Below, piece by piece: positions 19,747 through 30,294 of a stretch of 64,000 nt of DNA. Position numbers and translations under genes: made by a program. Source of the stretch: Euphorbia lathyris (lineage: Eukaryota; Streptophyta; Magnoliopsida; Malpighiales; Euphorbiaceae); the NCBI RefSeq assembly GCF_963576675.1, contig NC_088916.1, positions 12,004,501-12,068,500 on the forward strand, written 5' to 3'. The first letter of the stretch is position 1. The number at the start of each line of letters is the position of its first letter. The notes beneath the pieces were generated by a model that did no database searches, was not told where the DNA came from, and worked only from the letters and a program-made list of their open reading frames with translations.

Positions 19747-22045
19747 ATGCATTTAGGGGGGGGGGATTTGGAAGGAGCTTCTTACTCTAAACATTTTTAG
19801 AGAGAGAAGTGACTTTTTTTGGGAAAAAACATTTTTTTTCCTAAAAAAACCGAATTTTCTAAAAGTTAAAATTTTACCAAAAACACCGGAGAAGCACGAT
19901 TTGTGGAATCAACCGACTTCAACCGTCAATACCGAACTTGAGGTATTATCCGAGGACTAGACTCATTTTATTTATTTCATTTGTTTTATTTCCTTTATTT
20001 ATTTTTATGTTATAATTCTATTTATTTAGTTATTTATTTATTTGTCACATTTTATTTAATTTCCCATATTTATTTATTTTTATCCCGTGTTAAATAAAAA
20101 TTCGGTTTTGTTTTAAAATAAAAAACCTCGTTTTGATATCTCAATATGAACCTTGATCCGATTAAAAGGTAGTTCGGGTATTAAAAAATGTTGTAATTAT
20201 AAGTTTAAAAAGATATTCCCAAATAACGTTTTAAAATAAAAACGTCGTTTTAGGAAACTCCGTTATAGACTATGATCCGTTTTCGGTAGTTCGGAGATCC
20301 AAAACGATCGAATTAGACTTAATTTAAAGCTTTTGAACGAATCTGGAAAGTTTTGGACTGCTGCTGTAATTCTCCCTTTTCTGTCACTAATAGCAGATTG
20401 GCGACGGATTTTCCGTCGGTAATCTGCTGGAAAACGAAAATTCATCTTTTTAGCCCATTTTCTCAACCTTTTGGCATTTGATTCTTATATATATGTATAT
20501 GTAATTATGTAGTATGTTTATTAAAATTATTTTGGAGGTCTATAACTAATAATTATGTATTATATATCTATCCATTTTCCATTTCAACTTCACTTACATT
20601 AATTTGGCTCTTTGTAAAATTACATGTATATATATAGTTTTGTGGGTTTCATTATTATTGTTGGGAGGTTATTGATTTAAACCTTTGGAACAATTAAGTG
20701 ATAAATGTTTTTGGGTTGTTAGGGGTTATTTTCTATATATGTTTTTCATAATGGCTACTTTGGGGTTAAAGGTTATTTCCTTATGTAAAAACTATTTTTG
20801 GGTTAAATGCTATTTTCTTATTTATAAACATTATGCATTATTTTTACAAGTTTTTAATTAGGATAATAAGTATACTATTCTTAGTATTATTTTCCTTTTT
20901 GTTGGTACATACCCATAACTATAGTGTATATTAGATTTTACCTTATTTTTAATCTATAGGTGTAAATACCATTTTTATCCAAAATGTATCTATTTTAAAA
21001 TGTATTTAGTGGGGTGAATTTTGGGCTTAATTTGCTAATTGTTGTAATTATGTTCAAGTAAAGGTTAGTTGAGTGAAAAAGGGAAAAATAAATCACAAAA
21101 AGAGACTTTAATTTGTTTATTTAAACTTAAGTTTTCTAGATATTCTTAAAGTGTAAATAACGTTTTCTTGACCTTTTTAAACTATTTCCAAAATATCACG
21201 TGTTGAAACCTTAATCTGTTCCAACGACGGATTAGACGAACCTTGTAATTAAAATCGTTTTTATTGTAAATAATAAAGTTTTGAATCGTTTTCTTAAATG
21301 ATTTGTACAAAATAAATTGACTTGTATGCCTAACCACGTTTTTGGGTTAAAATTCTTTATTCCAAGTCTTCAAACGCTCGAGTCGTTCCAACGGCGATTC
21401 GAGTAGATGCCATGTAAATCAACGGGGTTTTGAAACGTACCTAAATTGTTCCAACGGCGATTAAGGTACGAACCATGTAAATAAACTCGTTTCCGGAGAG
21501 TGAGTTTAGTGTAGGGTTAACGCGTGAATCGAAGCATAAGACACACTGTAAAATAAATCAATTCTTCCTTCTCCCCTTCTCTCTTTTATATATATTTGGC
21601 ATCAATGTAAATGGGTGATTCTTTACCAAAGTGGCTTTCAATAATATATGCTCAAAACGGTTTTCAAAACGAGAAAGAAAAGGTTTCAAATGAATTTTAA
21701 ATTTAAAGAAATATGCGATTAGTCCGTTATCGCCTAACACGCTGAGTAGGAGGCCGGTGGTTCATAACCGGGCGATGTCAGGGTGCCTAGTAGCCTTTCT
21801 CCGGAAAGGAGCTAGCCTTCTCGGCTCGTACCTAAGTTTTCCGAACCCTCATCGGTCTCCCGCAAGGGATCGGTGTTCATTTTCCCATTCGTGGGTGGCG
21901 ACTCTTCCATACTCCGAGCTCCGGTCCTGCCGAGCAGCTTGATTCCACGATTGGTTGCTTTCGGCGCCAATCACCGCTTACGTCGCCATGAGGTGTCCAC
22001 CCCCCGGTCCGCCCGGGAGATTAGGCCACGGCACCTCGTCTAACA

Positions 22046-22050
22046 AGAGT
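22046..22050. repeat. Target-site duplication, right copy (AGAGT)
   Basis: Same five bases as 3389-3393, directly after the 3' LTR. Confidence 0.93.
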
Positions 22051-22171
22051 ATAAAAAAACCCTATCTTATCTTATTATCCCATGTTCAGTGCTCGCGAAA
22101 AAAAAACCCAATCTTATCTCGTGGTCGATGGCGGCTGCTTCTTATTAGGCATGAATTTGACTACAATTTAA

Positions 22172-23414
22172 CATGTTATTTATAATGAATTAATGGTGTT
22201 TCTAGGGTTAAATTACAAGAAAGAAGGTCTTATAAGTGTTTTTGTGCAGATAAGGAAAGATTAAGTCGAACAGTCTGGAAGCAGCCTGTTTCGCACATAC
22301 CATGAAGAGTTGAGCCATTCTTTGATCCAGGGGTCTAATTCTGGAACTTCTCATGATGGATAGCGACAGGACGGAAAGCAGGTGCGGCAGGAGCAGTAGG
22401 CAGAAAGGCGGATAAGAGCAGAAAAGTAGCAAGGTGAAATGAAAGTTCGACCCTTGAATGTTCAAGGGTCAAAAGGATCTTAACCACTAATAGCAATCTA
22501 GGATTTGTGAAAACAATTTGGTTGATTTTGTAATATTTTCTCGGATACTTTATGTACCGTGTTGGCCTTGTCTTTTCCCTTAAATAGACGTAGTGGGGAA
22601 AGGAGAGAGGAGGATCATCATCATCATCTTTTTGTTAAACTTAAAAATAGACCTTCTAGGTAGAGAGAGAAGCTCTCGAGGAAGATGACTCCATTGATGG
22701 AGTTCTGTAGAATGGAAGCAGACTGTTCACTCGGCAGTATGAGTGAGTAGTCATTTTGAATAGGTTCGGCCAGTTAGGGCCGGTTATATAAGTTTCCTAA
22801 TTTCTATTTATGAATGAATGTTGTTAATTTATGAAGTGTTTGATAAAGCTTTCTATTCCATTGCTTATGCATGAATGTTAGTGTTAGATGAATGATAGGG
22901 AACTGCTTTCATCTGCACTAAACCTTTTATCAAACATCCAACCCCGAAGCAGAAATGTTAGGAGGTTGTATCAAGGGTTTTCTTTATAGAAATGTTGTTT
23001 CAATCGTAATGCAAGAAAGAACCAACCTTAGGGACGCTTATGGTTGTAGTAAGTCTTAGAATCTTAAGAACACACGAGAGTTGACTTAAGTGAGCATTTA
23101 AGCAGAGACCTTGACTTCACTTTGCATCATTCATGAATAAATAGGGTGTTTAGGGACTTAAGGTAACTTGTCCCGCTGTGCCTAGCCTGTTCTACCTTTT
23201 TATCACTATCAAAACTCATTTTATTACACTGAATCTCTTAACTAATATTGGTGTTAACACATCACATCATTTCTCAAAGTCACACACCACGAACACCCTG
23301 TTCTACAAGGTTTTTCTATTAAATTTTGGTCATCAATCCCTGTGGAGACTACTCAACTTATCACTTTATTACTTATATCTAGTGCACTTGCTAGAGTCTG
23401 TTCGGAAGACAACA
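22172..23414 (+). repeat. Presumed 5' LTR of the truncated Athila-like element
   Basis: The right end is set by CA followed by AGTTTT and the PBS, exactly the spacing seen at 41898-41905 in the second Athila-like element. The left end is uncertain. The small open frames at 22208-22465 and 23178-23462 inside it have no recognisable domain. Confidence 0.5.
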
Positions 23415-23420
23415 AGTTTT

Positions 23421-23438
23421 TGGCACCGTTGCCGGGGA
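23421..23438 (+). other. Primer-binding site, tRNA-Asp type
   Basis: TGGCACCGTTGCCGGGGA is the Athila-type PBS with one change (A for G at position 5) compared with the copy at 41905. Confidence 0.85.
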
Positions 23439-23535
23439 TTGAAAGCAACAAAATTTATCTGAAAATTTCTGTGAAACAAGGTGTTTTTAATCTGTTTGCT
23501 AAATAGAGCAGCCAAAAGGAGTTCTCCATTTGTTT

Positions 23536-25338
23536 ATGTGCAGAGCTGGACCCCCAGTTTTTCCTATCGATCTCGAATTAGAGAGAACGTGTAGACAAAA
23601 CCGAGCGGGAGCTCGATGTGCAAGACAAAGAGAGCGACAAAGTGAAAGAAGGATGGCTGGAAGAGTACCACCCGAACAACCAGTCCAACCTAATCAGGAA
23701 GAAGAAAGAGAGAATAACAATCCTCCAGTTATGAGGATCAGAGACTATTCGAGGCCGACCACGGAAGGACACTCGTCGTGCATTGTGTTGCCTAACGAAG
23801 GAAACAACATGTTTGAAGTAAAAGCATCTATGATAAAAATGTTGCAGGCAGCAGTACAATTCAATGGATACCAGTCAGAAGATCCAAACGGGCATATCCA
23901 GGAGTTCATCACACTGTGCAACACTTTCAGATCAAACCGAGGAGTTTCCGATGATGTGATCAGGCTAAAGCTGTTTCCTTTTTCTCTCAAAGACAAAGCA
24001 AAGAACTGGTTGAAGAACTTACAGCCAGGGACGATCACCACTTTGGAAGAAATGGCTAGCGCTTTTCTGATGAAATATTTTCCACCTAGACAGGCCATTA
24101 AACTTGGAAATGAGGTATCCCATTTCGTGCAGGAAGAGGATGAATCTTTAGCCGAGGCATGGGAAAGGTACAAGGAATTATTAAGAAGGGTACCAAATCA
24201 TGGCATCCCTATATGGATGCAAGTGCAGAATTTTTACAATGGAGTCACCAACATTTATAAAATCCAGATCGAATCCATTGCCAATGGTAATCCTGAAGAT
24301 CTTGAACCACAAGCCTTGTACAACCTTATTGAGAGAGTCGTGAGCACGAGCTATAATTGGCACTCTGCCAGGAGTGAAGGAAAAAGAGCGGGGAATGATG
24401 ATGTTGTGTCGAAACTAACTACCCAGGTGGAACAGCTTGCAAAGCAGCTCAGCAAGATTAATGTATCATCCATTCATAGCGAACCACCGTTCAATGATGT
24501 TTGTGATTTTTGTGGAGGACCTCATTTCAACATAAACTGTCCCGGAGTCAAACAAGGGAAGGGTGAACATGAGCAATGTGATTATGCTGGATATAATCAA
24601 AGAAACCCACCAAACCCATACTCAAATACCTATAACCCAGCCACAAGAAATCATCCGAACTTCGGATGGACAGGGCAGCCTAATCAGGAACAACCAAGGT
24701 ATCAGCAACAACAAGGAGGACAGTACCAGAGGCAGCCTCAACAACACTACAAACAGCCTGTTCCACCAAAGGAAGATATAGAACCGGACATGAAGACCAT
24801 TATGATGCAATTCATGAAGCAGACACAAGCGTCAATTAAAAATCTGGAGACACAGGTCCATCAACTCGCTGCATCTACGTCCAAAGGAAAAGGGATAATG
24901 CCAAGTAACACCGAACCAAACCCCAAAGGAGATGTCATGGCCATCACTCTGAGATCTAGTAAGCAAACTCAACCAACTTTTTCTACTGATGAAAATGTTG
25001 AGTGTGCAGGCAACTCTCAAAATGCTGAAGATCAGAAGAAACAAACTGTTCCTAGTCAAGAAGAACCCGTCGGGGTAGAATTAACCATTGCTCCAGACCA
25101 GGAGGAACAAGGAAAGAGGTACAAACCACCTCCACCCTATGTTCCACCTGTATCTTATCCGGCGAGGTTGATAAAGAAGAAGCTTGAAGAGCAAAATTCT
25201 AAGGTGCTAGACACCTTGAGGAAGTTGCATATCAACATTCCCTTCATGGAAGCACTTGCCCAGATGCCGACATATGCAAAATTCTTAAAAAATATCTTGT
25301 CAAACAAGAAAAAGTTGGAAAACATCTTGATGATCTAA
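23536..25338 (+). CDS. gag: Athila-type Gag, open frame, truncated element
   Basis: First ATG is at 23536 (the frame is open from 23530). About 600 residues. The capsid core at roughly residues 100-280 shows FPFSLKDKAKNWLKNL, FPPRQAIKLGNEVSHF and ESLAEAWERYKELL. A zinc-knuckle-like CDFCGGPHFNINC lies near 24505-24545, then the Athila-type NPYSNTYNPATRNHPNF and a Gln-rich segment, a helical region, and a proline-rich PPPPYVPPVSYPARL before the protease. No stop breaks it up to TAA at 25336-25338. Beyond that the frame carries stops and the protease is cut at 25465. Could still be translated, but it has no pol partner here. Confidence 0.88.
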   Translation: MCRAGPPVFPIDLELERTCRQNRAGARCARQRERQSERRMAGRVPPEQPVQPNQEEERENNNPPVMRIRDYSRPTTEGHSSCIVLPNEGNNMFEVKASMIKMLQAAVQFNGYQSEDPNGHIQEFITLCNTFRSNRGVSDDVIRLKLFPFSLKDKAKNWLKNLQPGTITTLEEMASAFLMKYFPPRQAIKLGNEVSHFVQEEDESLAEAWERYKELLRRVPNHGIPIWMQVQNFYNGVTNIYKIQIESIANGNPEDLEPQALYNLIERVVSTSYNWHSARSEGKRAGNDDVVSKLTTQVEQLAKQLSKINVSSIHSEPPFNDVCDFCGGPHFNINCPGVKQGKGEHEQCDYAGYNQRNPPNPYSNTYNPATRNHPNFGWTGQPNQEQPRYQQQQGGQYQRQPQQHYKQPVPPKEDIEPDMKTIMMQFMKQTQASIKNLETQVHQLAASTSKGKGIMPSNTEPNPKGDVMAITLRSSKQTQPTFSTDENVECAGNSQNAEDQKKQTVPSQEEPVGVELTIAPDQEEQGKRYKPPPPYVPPVSYPARLIKKKLEEQNSKVLDTLRKLHINIPFMEALAQMPTYAKFLKNILSNKKKLENILMI

Positions 25339-25465
25339 CTAAACAGGGACTGTTCTTCAATACTCCATAACAAGCAGTAGCTTCCGAAAAAGCTAAAGGA
25401 TCCAGGGAGTTTTTCTATTCCCTGTTCAATTGGCAAGTTAAATATTGAAAATGCACTATGTGACC
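25339..25465 (+). pseudogene. Protease fragment of the truncated Athila-like element
   Basis: In the gag frame after the stop at 25336, LNRDCSSILHNK, then KLKDPGSFSIPCSIG and NIENALCDL are readable, with TAG at 25378-25380. In the complete Athila-like copy the same block (43850-43950) leads to the catalytic DLGAS. Here sequence ends right after CDL, at the active site. Confidence 0.8.
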
Positions 25466-26000
25466 TAATAGTTTTATAAAAGTTATATCATTCAATAATT
25501 TCAGCACTTATGATATTCAGCATTTAAAATTCAATACTTATTTTTTCAGCACTTAATTTTCAATTTTATCAAACAAAACCTAAGAAAAATACAACGCAAA
25601 TTGAGTTTCCTATCGGACTCACTTGTAACTTGTTCCATTCGAATCAGCCGTAGAAAGTGGTTTCACTAAAATGAGTGTTGTTATGGTTGATCAGAACGAA
25701 GGAAGAGGGCGGTGATCTGGCAGAGATGGAGGATAGAGGGTTAATCGGCGACAGATGGAGTACTAGGGAGGCGACGATCCAAAAATGGGGGACGGAGGAT
25801 TATCGGTGAGAGACGGAGTGAGATTAGAAGAGATCGATGGGTATGACTTCTTCAACAAGTTCTAAGATTTTGTTCAATTTGGAGTTACAATCCCTTTTAT
25901 TATAATCAAGCCACTCAATGTATCATAATTAGGACGCACTTAACTATCCTAATGAATATGAAAGAGATTCTAAGAATTTATTATAGCATTCAATCTAATA
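25466..26000. other. Non-coding AT-rich spacer with MITE-like ends
   Basis: 25470-25580 starts GTTTTATAAAAG and ends ATTTTATCAAACAAAAC, which are imperfect inverted copies, so a hAT-type MITE of about 110 bp is possible. 25690-25850 is purine-rich (GGAGGCGACGATC, GGGGGACGGAGG) with no coding frame. Nothing else is supported. Confidence 0.4.
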
Positions 26001-26162
26001 AATAATAAAGGGTTAAAGTGTAAAAGTACCCCTACGGGCCGTTTATTTGAGGGGATAAAAGCATGGAGATAGGGATAAAAAAAATTAAAATGAGTTATCT
26101 CTTGTTTGTTTATGAGATAGAGTGTGGGATAATGAGAGGGATAAGGATTTTATCCCACCAAA

Positions 26163-26745
26163 CTTGTTCCTAAGGGGGGGTTGGTATTAGTGATATGTAG
26201 CTTATTTGAATAATTTAAGAGCATCTCCAACAGCCTCTTCAATTGACTCTTAAGTTAAAATTTGAGGAAAGAGAATGAAAAATCAGCTCCAACTGACTCT
26301 TAAGTTAAAATTTGAGGAGGGAGAATGAAAAATCAGCTCCAACAACCTCTTCATGGCTCCTCAAATCACTAAGAGCCTCTCCATCCTCTCTATTAATAGA
26401 GAGCATCTCTCCACCTCTTAGTGCCTATTAATTCATTTTTTATTAGTAATTTATTATTGAGGAGTCTCTCTCCTCACACTATTGGTAAATATAACAACAA
26501 TTAATAATTTTAATGATAAAATAATAAATAAGGAGTGAATATAACGAGTATTGTTGGAGATGAAATGTCTTAGTCACTCTTAAATCACTAAGAGTCAATT
26601 ATTTATATTATTTTTAGAGAGTACACTAAGAGTCTTTTGGAGATGCTCAGTGGTTAATAAAAACCATTATCAAACACACTTAAACTAAATAAGTGCTTAA
26701 TCTATTAATTTAAGTGATTTTTATTGTTATCAAACATGGCCTTAG
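26163..26745. mobile_element. Possible hAT-like MITE nested one level deeper
   Basis: The left end CCTAAGGGGGGGTTGGTATTAG resembles the complement of the right end TTATCAAACATGGCCTTAG, with CTAAGG and TTTGATA shared. Target duplication is not clear. It encloses the 26219-26648 element. Weak call because the match is short. Confidence 0.4.
26219..26648. mobile_element. GAGCATCTCCAA-type MITE (Tourist-like)
   Basis: GAGCATCTCCAA at 26219-26230 and its complement TTGGAGATGCTC at 26637-26648 are exact 12-bp terminal inverted repeats. Elements with GAGCATCTCCA ends are widespread Tourist-like MITEs in plants. Inside, two tandem copies of about 57 bp (ACTCTTAAGTTAAAATTTGAG) lie at about 26243-26345. 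Flanking duplication is not evident. Confidence 0.75.
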
Positions 26746-27783
26746 ATGGAAAAGACTAAGTTATCCCTCAAGATAGTTCAATTTAATGTATTTAAAATTG
26801 AATAAGGGTAATATGATAAAATGCATTATTTTATCACATAACAAACCTCAGACAATAAATTTCAGCATCTTATTTTTATGCATATCCCAATCATTTATTC
26901 TTATTCCTATCCAACCTTTATATCTAATCTTATCCCCCTCAAATACCAAACGCCCTGTTAACGTTTTCGGTCAGGAGCAAGTACACCCCTAACGTCTAGA
27001 ATGATGCAATTTTACCCATAACTTTGGTAGCCAAGAGTAATTTTATCCCTAACGTTGATAATTTTTGTCAATTTCAGACAATATTATAAAACACATATAT
27101 TTTTGTTCCTTATTTCGCACTAATTACATATCAATCCGTTCTAAAAATGACTATAGAATTGGAGATTAATACTTATAAATTCAGTAATTTTTTTGAATTT
27201 TTTTGTCCAATTCGTACAAAAGACAGTATTTTTTTTATTATTTTTTTTCTCACATCCCAACATATGTTTGTGCTTTGTTACTGATAAAATGGCGCACGTC
27301 TGAAATGTAGATGACAAGATTCATGACTGAGAAGACAGTTTGATGAATTATTTCTCAAATTGACTCAATCAACGTTAGGGATAAAATTACTCTTGGCCTC
27401 CAACATTGGAGTAAAAATTGCCCATGATCCAAAACGTTATTTTTACACATTTACCCAATAATAAATAAAAATGCATCAATTTTATCTTTCAAGCCGGACC
27501 AAATATTTGTGAATATTAAAAATAAATAATTTATTATGTTATAAGTATAAATAACACCACCACTAAAAGTGTATTGGTATAAATTTCTAGTAAAACTGAA
27601 AATTCTGACCGTTTTTTCTCTCTTTTTTCTACGATTGGGAGGGCGATTTTAGGGTTAGGGCATGGTGAAAAAGAGGGTGGTGGCGGCTTCTAGTGAGGGT
27701 GAGGCAGTGGCGATCATAATACGACGAAATCAGTTGAGATCCGTGGCCGATTTCTGAATTCGGTGAGGGGTGGCGTTCCTGAC

Positions 27784-29393
27784 ATGGATGGCGAGGTGGC
27801 AGGGGACGCAGATCCGGTGTTAGGAGTGGCAGTGGAGAGGAAAAGGTCGGTAGATCCGATGATTGAAACAAAGTTGAATAGGGTAGGGAATGGTTGTGGT
27901 GGGGATTCTTGGGAAGTGATGGAGGCCTCCAATTCTAGAGGCAGTATAGTTGATGCTATTAACCATATTGGGGAATTGGCAAATAAATTTAATTCCAATT
28001 TAGGAATAGGACGATTTTCATGGAAAGATAAAGTGATGGGCATGGTGGAGGAGGAACCTAGTTTGGAGGAAGATATTATGGAGGACGAGCCGGAAGAGTT
28101 CCTGTCAGATTCTGATGAAGAGGACAATGTTCATGATGATCCGCTTTGTCCCGTGATTCGTCTCTCCTCGGAAGAGAGCTCCAAATGGAAGCTTGCTCTA
28201 ATTGTTACAGTGTTGGGTAAGAAAATTAGTTTCAACTATTTCGCTCAGAGAATTCAGGCACAGTGGGCAAAGAAAGGGAAAATCAGTATTACTGATCTTG
28301 AAAATGATTACTATGTAATTAAGTTTACAAGGTCGGAGGATTTTAATGCAGTGATTAATGGGGGTCCTTATATTATTTCTAACCAAGTTCTGGCCTTAAC
28401 GCCATGTGTTCCAAATTTTAATCCACATGATTGCTCGGTGAACAGAATTCTGACATGGGTTAGATTTCCAGGGCTTCCAATTGAATATTACAATTAAAGT
28501 TTTCTTAACAAAATAGGTGGTGTGGTTGGCAAGGTCCACCATGTGGATAAAACAACCATAGGGGCTATTAGAGGTAAGTTTGCAAGAGTTTGTATTGACG
28601 TTGATCTTGCTAAACCACTTTTGTCGAAGTTTTGTGTTCATAATAAAGTCTATTTTATAGAATATGAAGGCCTTCATAATATTTGCTTTGAATATGGCAT
28701 GTATGGCCACACTTGTGATGGGTGCCCTAAGAGGGAAAAGGTGCAGAAAGAGGTTGGTGAGGTGGTTGAAGGTAGGAATGAAAGTATTCATAAGGAGGAG
28801 GGAAATTTTGGTCCCTGGATGTTGCTAAGAGACCTGCCAGACGTAGGAATTGGCCTCCGGTTGCTCAGAATCGCCCTCCGGATATTAATGTCCAGAATTC
28901 TCAGAATCATTCGAATGCAATCTCGTCTGATAAAGGGAAACTTAGCCCAAGAGTTGATCAAGGTTCTGGGGGGACATCGAGCTTGAATTCGGGTTCTAGA
29001 TTTGGAGCTCTGAATACAGTGGAAGCTCAAGAGTCAGAACAGTTAGAGAAGCCTATTGGGCAAAGTATACCAGTTTCAGATTCAGCGGAAACTTCTAACA
29101 AAGGGATTGTGAATGTCAACCCCCTTCTTATTTCCAAAGGTGATGGCCAGAATGCTTCTAAGAGCTATGTTACAAATATGAAAGAAAAGAATAAAGAGGT
29201 TAGTATTCCTAAACCCTATGTTGAACAATATGGTGGAAAGATCATAGGGGTTAACAAGATTAGTATGAAAAAGCCTAAAGGCAAGCAGAAAAGTATTCAG
29301 AATTCTAGGAATTCTGTAACTGGTCTAGATAAGAGGGGTCCTAATGGTACCTCAGGAAGGCTCTTAGGAGCCCCTAATAAATACCTTATGTAA
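27784..29393 (+). pseudogene. LINE ORF1 protein, DUF4283 plus degenerate zinc knuckle
   Basis: ATG at 27784. An acidic N-terminus is followed by a DUF4283-type RNA-binding region (about 28200-28500: LENDYYVIKFTRSEDFNAV, NGGPYIISNQVLAL, LTWVRFPGLP). TAA at 28495-28497 interrupts the frame. A zinc knuckle follows near 28680-28730 but reads CFEYGMYGHTCDGC, with Tyr at the second Cys. A frameshift near 28823 moves the C-terminal part to another frame (28983-29393, SRFGALNTVEAQE). ORF1 proteins bind LINE RNA; this one is broken. Confidence 0.75.
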
Positions 29394-29424
29394 GGTTTTG
29401 GTGTGGTCATTAGTCTTCCTTTCT

Positions 29425-30294
29425 ATGGATTTGTTGGCTTGGAATGTTAGAGGAGCGGCTAGCAAGGCTACCCGGGTCCATGTTAATGATTTAATTAAAC
29501 AATTTAATCCATCTTGTTTTGTGTTAATGGAAACTAAGATTAGTGGTGTTAAGGCAGAGGAGGTGGTTAAAAAGTTTAGAAACTGGAGTTGCATTAGATC
29601 GGAAGCTACTGGTCGTGTTGGTGGGATTTGGCTTTTTTGGAAGCCAAATCGAATTCATTTCGATATTATTAGTATGGATAAGCAGTTCATTCATTGCAAA
29701 GTGAACTTGCCTGGTAATAATCCTTTCTTTTTTACCTGTGTTTATGCTGATCCTGTCTTGGCTAATCGTAATAGGCTTTGGGAAGTTCTCTATTCTATTA
29801 GTATTAATATGATTGATTCTTGGTTTGTGTCTGGTGATTTTAATGATATTGCTGTTATGAGTGATCAGAGAGGGGTGGCTAATCACTATGTTAATCGTTG
29901 TCTGAATCATAAGCAGAGTATGGATATGTGTGGGCTGTCAGATTTGGGGGCCGCTGGTCATAAATTTACTTGGAAGTGAAATAGTACTTTTGTTCGTCTA
30001 GATAAAGTTTATGCCAATGTTTTTGCTCAAGTCAGGTTCCCTGAGGTTTCTGTGCTTAATTTGCCTTTCAGACATTCTGATCATTGTCCTATTTTCTTTA
30101 GGCTGTGTAGAGGCCAACAATCTAAAGGGAATAGGCCGTTTAGATATCAGATTGCTTGGGAATATCATCCCAAGTTTAAAAATTTTGTGAAAGAGAATTG
30201 GATTCCTCATTCTAATGTCTTACAAGCCTCGGAAGGTTTTAGAAAGAATGTTATTGATTGGAATAAAAAGATCTTCTGCAAAAGGGGCAATTGA
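29425..30294 (+). pseudogene. LINE ORF2 endonuclease part, truncated
   Basis: First ATG at 29425 (MDLLAWNVRGAASK). AP-type endonuclease motifs run in order: NVRGA, the Glu in LMETK, WLFWKP, SGDFNDI, and the C-terminal RHSDHCPIF. TGA at 29977-29979 breaks the frame between FTWK and NSTFVRLDKVYAN. The frame ends in TGA at 30292-30294 after WNKKIFCKRGN, just before RT would begin. It would nick target DNA to prime retrotransposition. Confidence 0.8.

Larger units (their letters stand above)
3394..22045 (+). mobile_element. Complete Tat/Ogre-like Ty3/gypsy retrotransposon, 18.65 kb
   Basis: Two LTRs (3394-6303 and 19156-22045) bound by TG...CA and flanked by AGAGT enclose PBS, a 1.9-2.1 kb leader, gag, extra gag cores, RT, RNase H, a second archaeal-type RNase H, integrase, an antisense mobile-domain gene, a tandem-repeat 3' region and a PPT. 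Great length, long LTRs and leader, second RNase H, antisense ORF and repeat-rich 3' end are traits of the Tat lineage (Ogre/Retand/TatII-type). Gag-pol has at least five in-frame stops and three or more frame changes, and I find no protease, so this copy cannot make its own machinery. The two LTRs are still very similar (roughly 98% by eye), so the insertion is fairly recent. Confidence 0.95.
19156..22045 (+). repeat. 3' LTR of the Tat/Ogre-like element (2890 bp)
   Basis: Matches 3394-6303 over its whole length, with scattered substitutions and unit changes in the palindrome array (19490-19705). TATATAA is at 19727-19733 inside the inverted repeat 19713-19746. It ends TAACA and is followed by AGAGT (22046-22050). 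Length difference from the 5' LTR (20 bp) is mostly in the repeat array. Confidence 0.96.
22172..25465 (+). mobile_element. Athila-like Ty3/gypsy element, 5' part only
   Basis: A tRNA-Asp-type PBS at 23421 follows an LTR-like end (GACAACA at 23414). Gag at 23536-25338 is of Athila type and the protease starts (GSFSIPCSIG, ALCDL) but stops at about 25465 where unrelated AT-rich DNA begins. RT, integrase and the 3' LTR are absent, so it is a truncated copy. The start at 22172 (TGTTATTTAT) is a guess because no second LTR is available. Confidence 0.8.
26035..26957. mobile_element. PIF/Harbinger-like MITE nested in the Mutator-like element
   Basis: The left end CGGGCCGTTTATTTGAGGGG and the right end, read on the other strand CAGGGCGTTTGGTATTTGAG, are imperfect terminal inverted repeats. 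The flanks CTA (26032-26034) and TTA (26958-26960) fit a mutated 3-bp TWA duplication. Its GATAAG/TTATCC-rich arms (26050-26160 and 26870-26940) are inverted copies. It contains a further insertion at about 26163-26745. Confidence 0.65.
26010..27456. mobile_element. Mutator-like non-autonomous TIR element, interrupted by nested MITEs
   Basis: The left arm GGGTTAAAGTGTAAAAGTACCCC (to 26034, continuing at 26958-27070) and the right arm (27370-27456) are inverted copies: the left has GCCAAGAGTAATTTTATCCC near 27029-27050 and the right reads its complement at 27374-27395. AATAATAAA flanks it at 26001-26009 and 27457-27465, a 9-bp duplication as made by MULEs. It has no transposase. The long inserted block 26035-26957 is a second element. 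Confidence 0.75.

Noticed and set aside
3394..22045. Endogenous pararetrovirus rather than retrotransposon
   Set aside because: LTRs, PBS, PPT, integrase and a 5-bp TSD are all present; no movement or coat protein motif.
23421..23438. tRNA gene
   Set aside because: Only the 18-base tRNA 3'-end complement of a primer-binding site, no tRNA body; the same holds at 6306, 39167 and 41905.
22208..23462. Small open frames in the presumed Athila LTR
   Set aside because: No domain; the region is non-coding LTR by position before the PBS.
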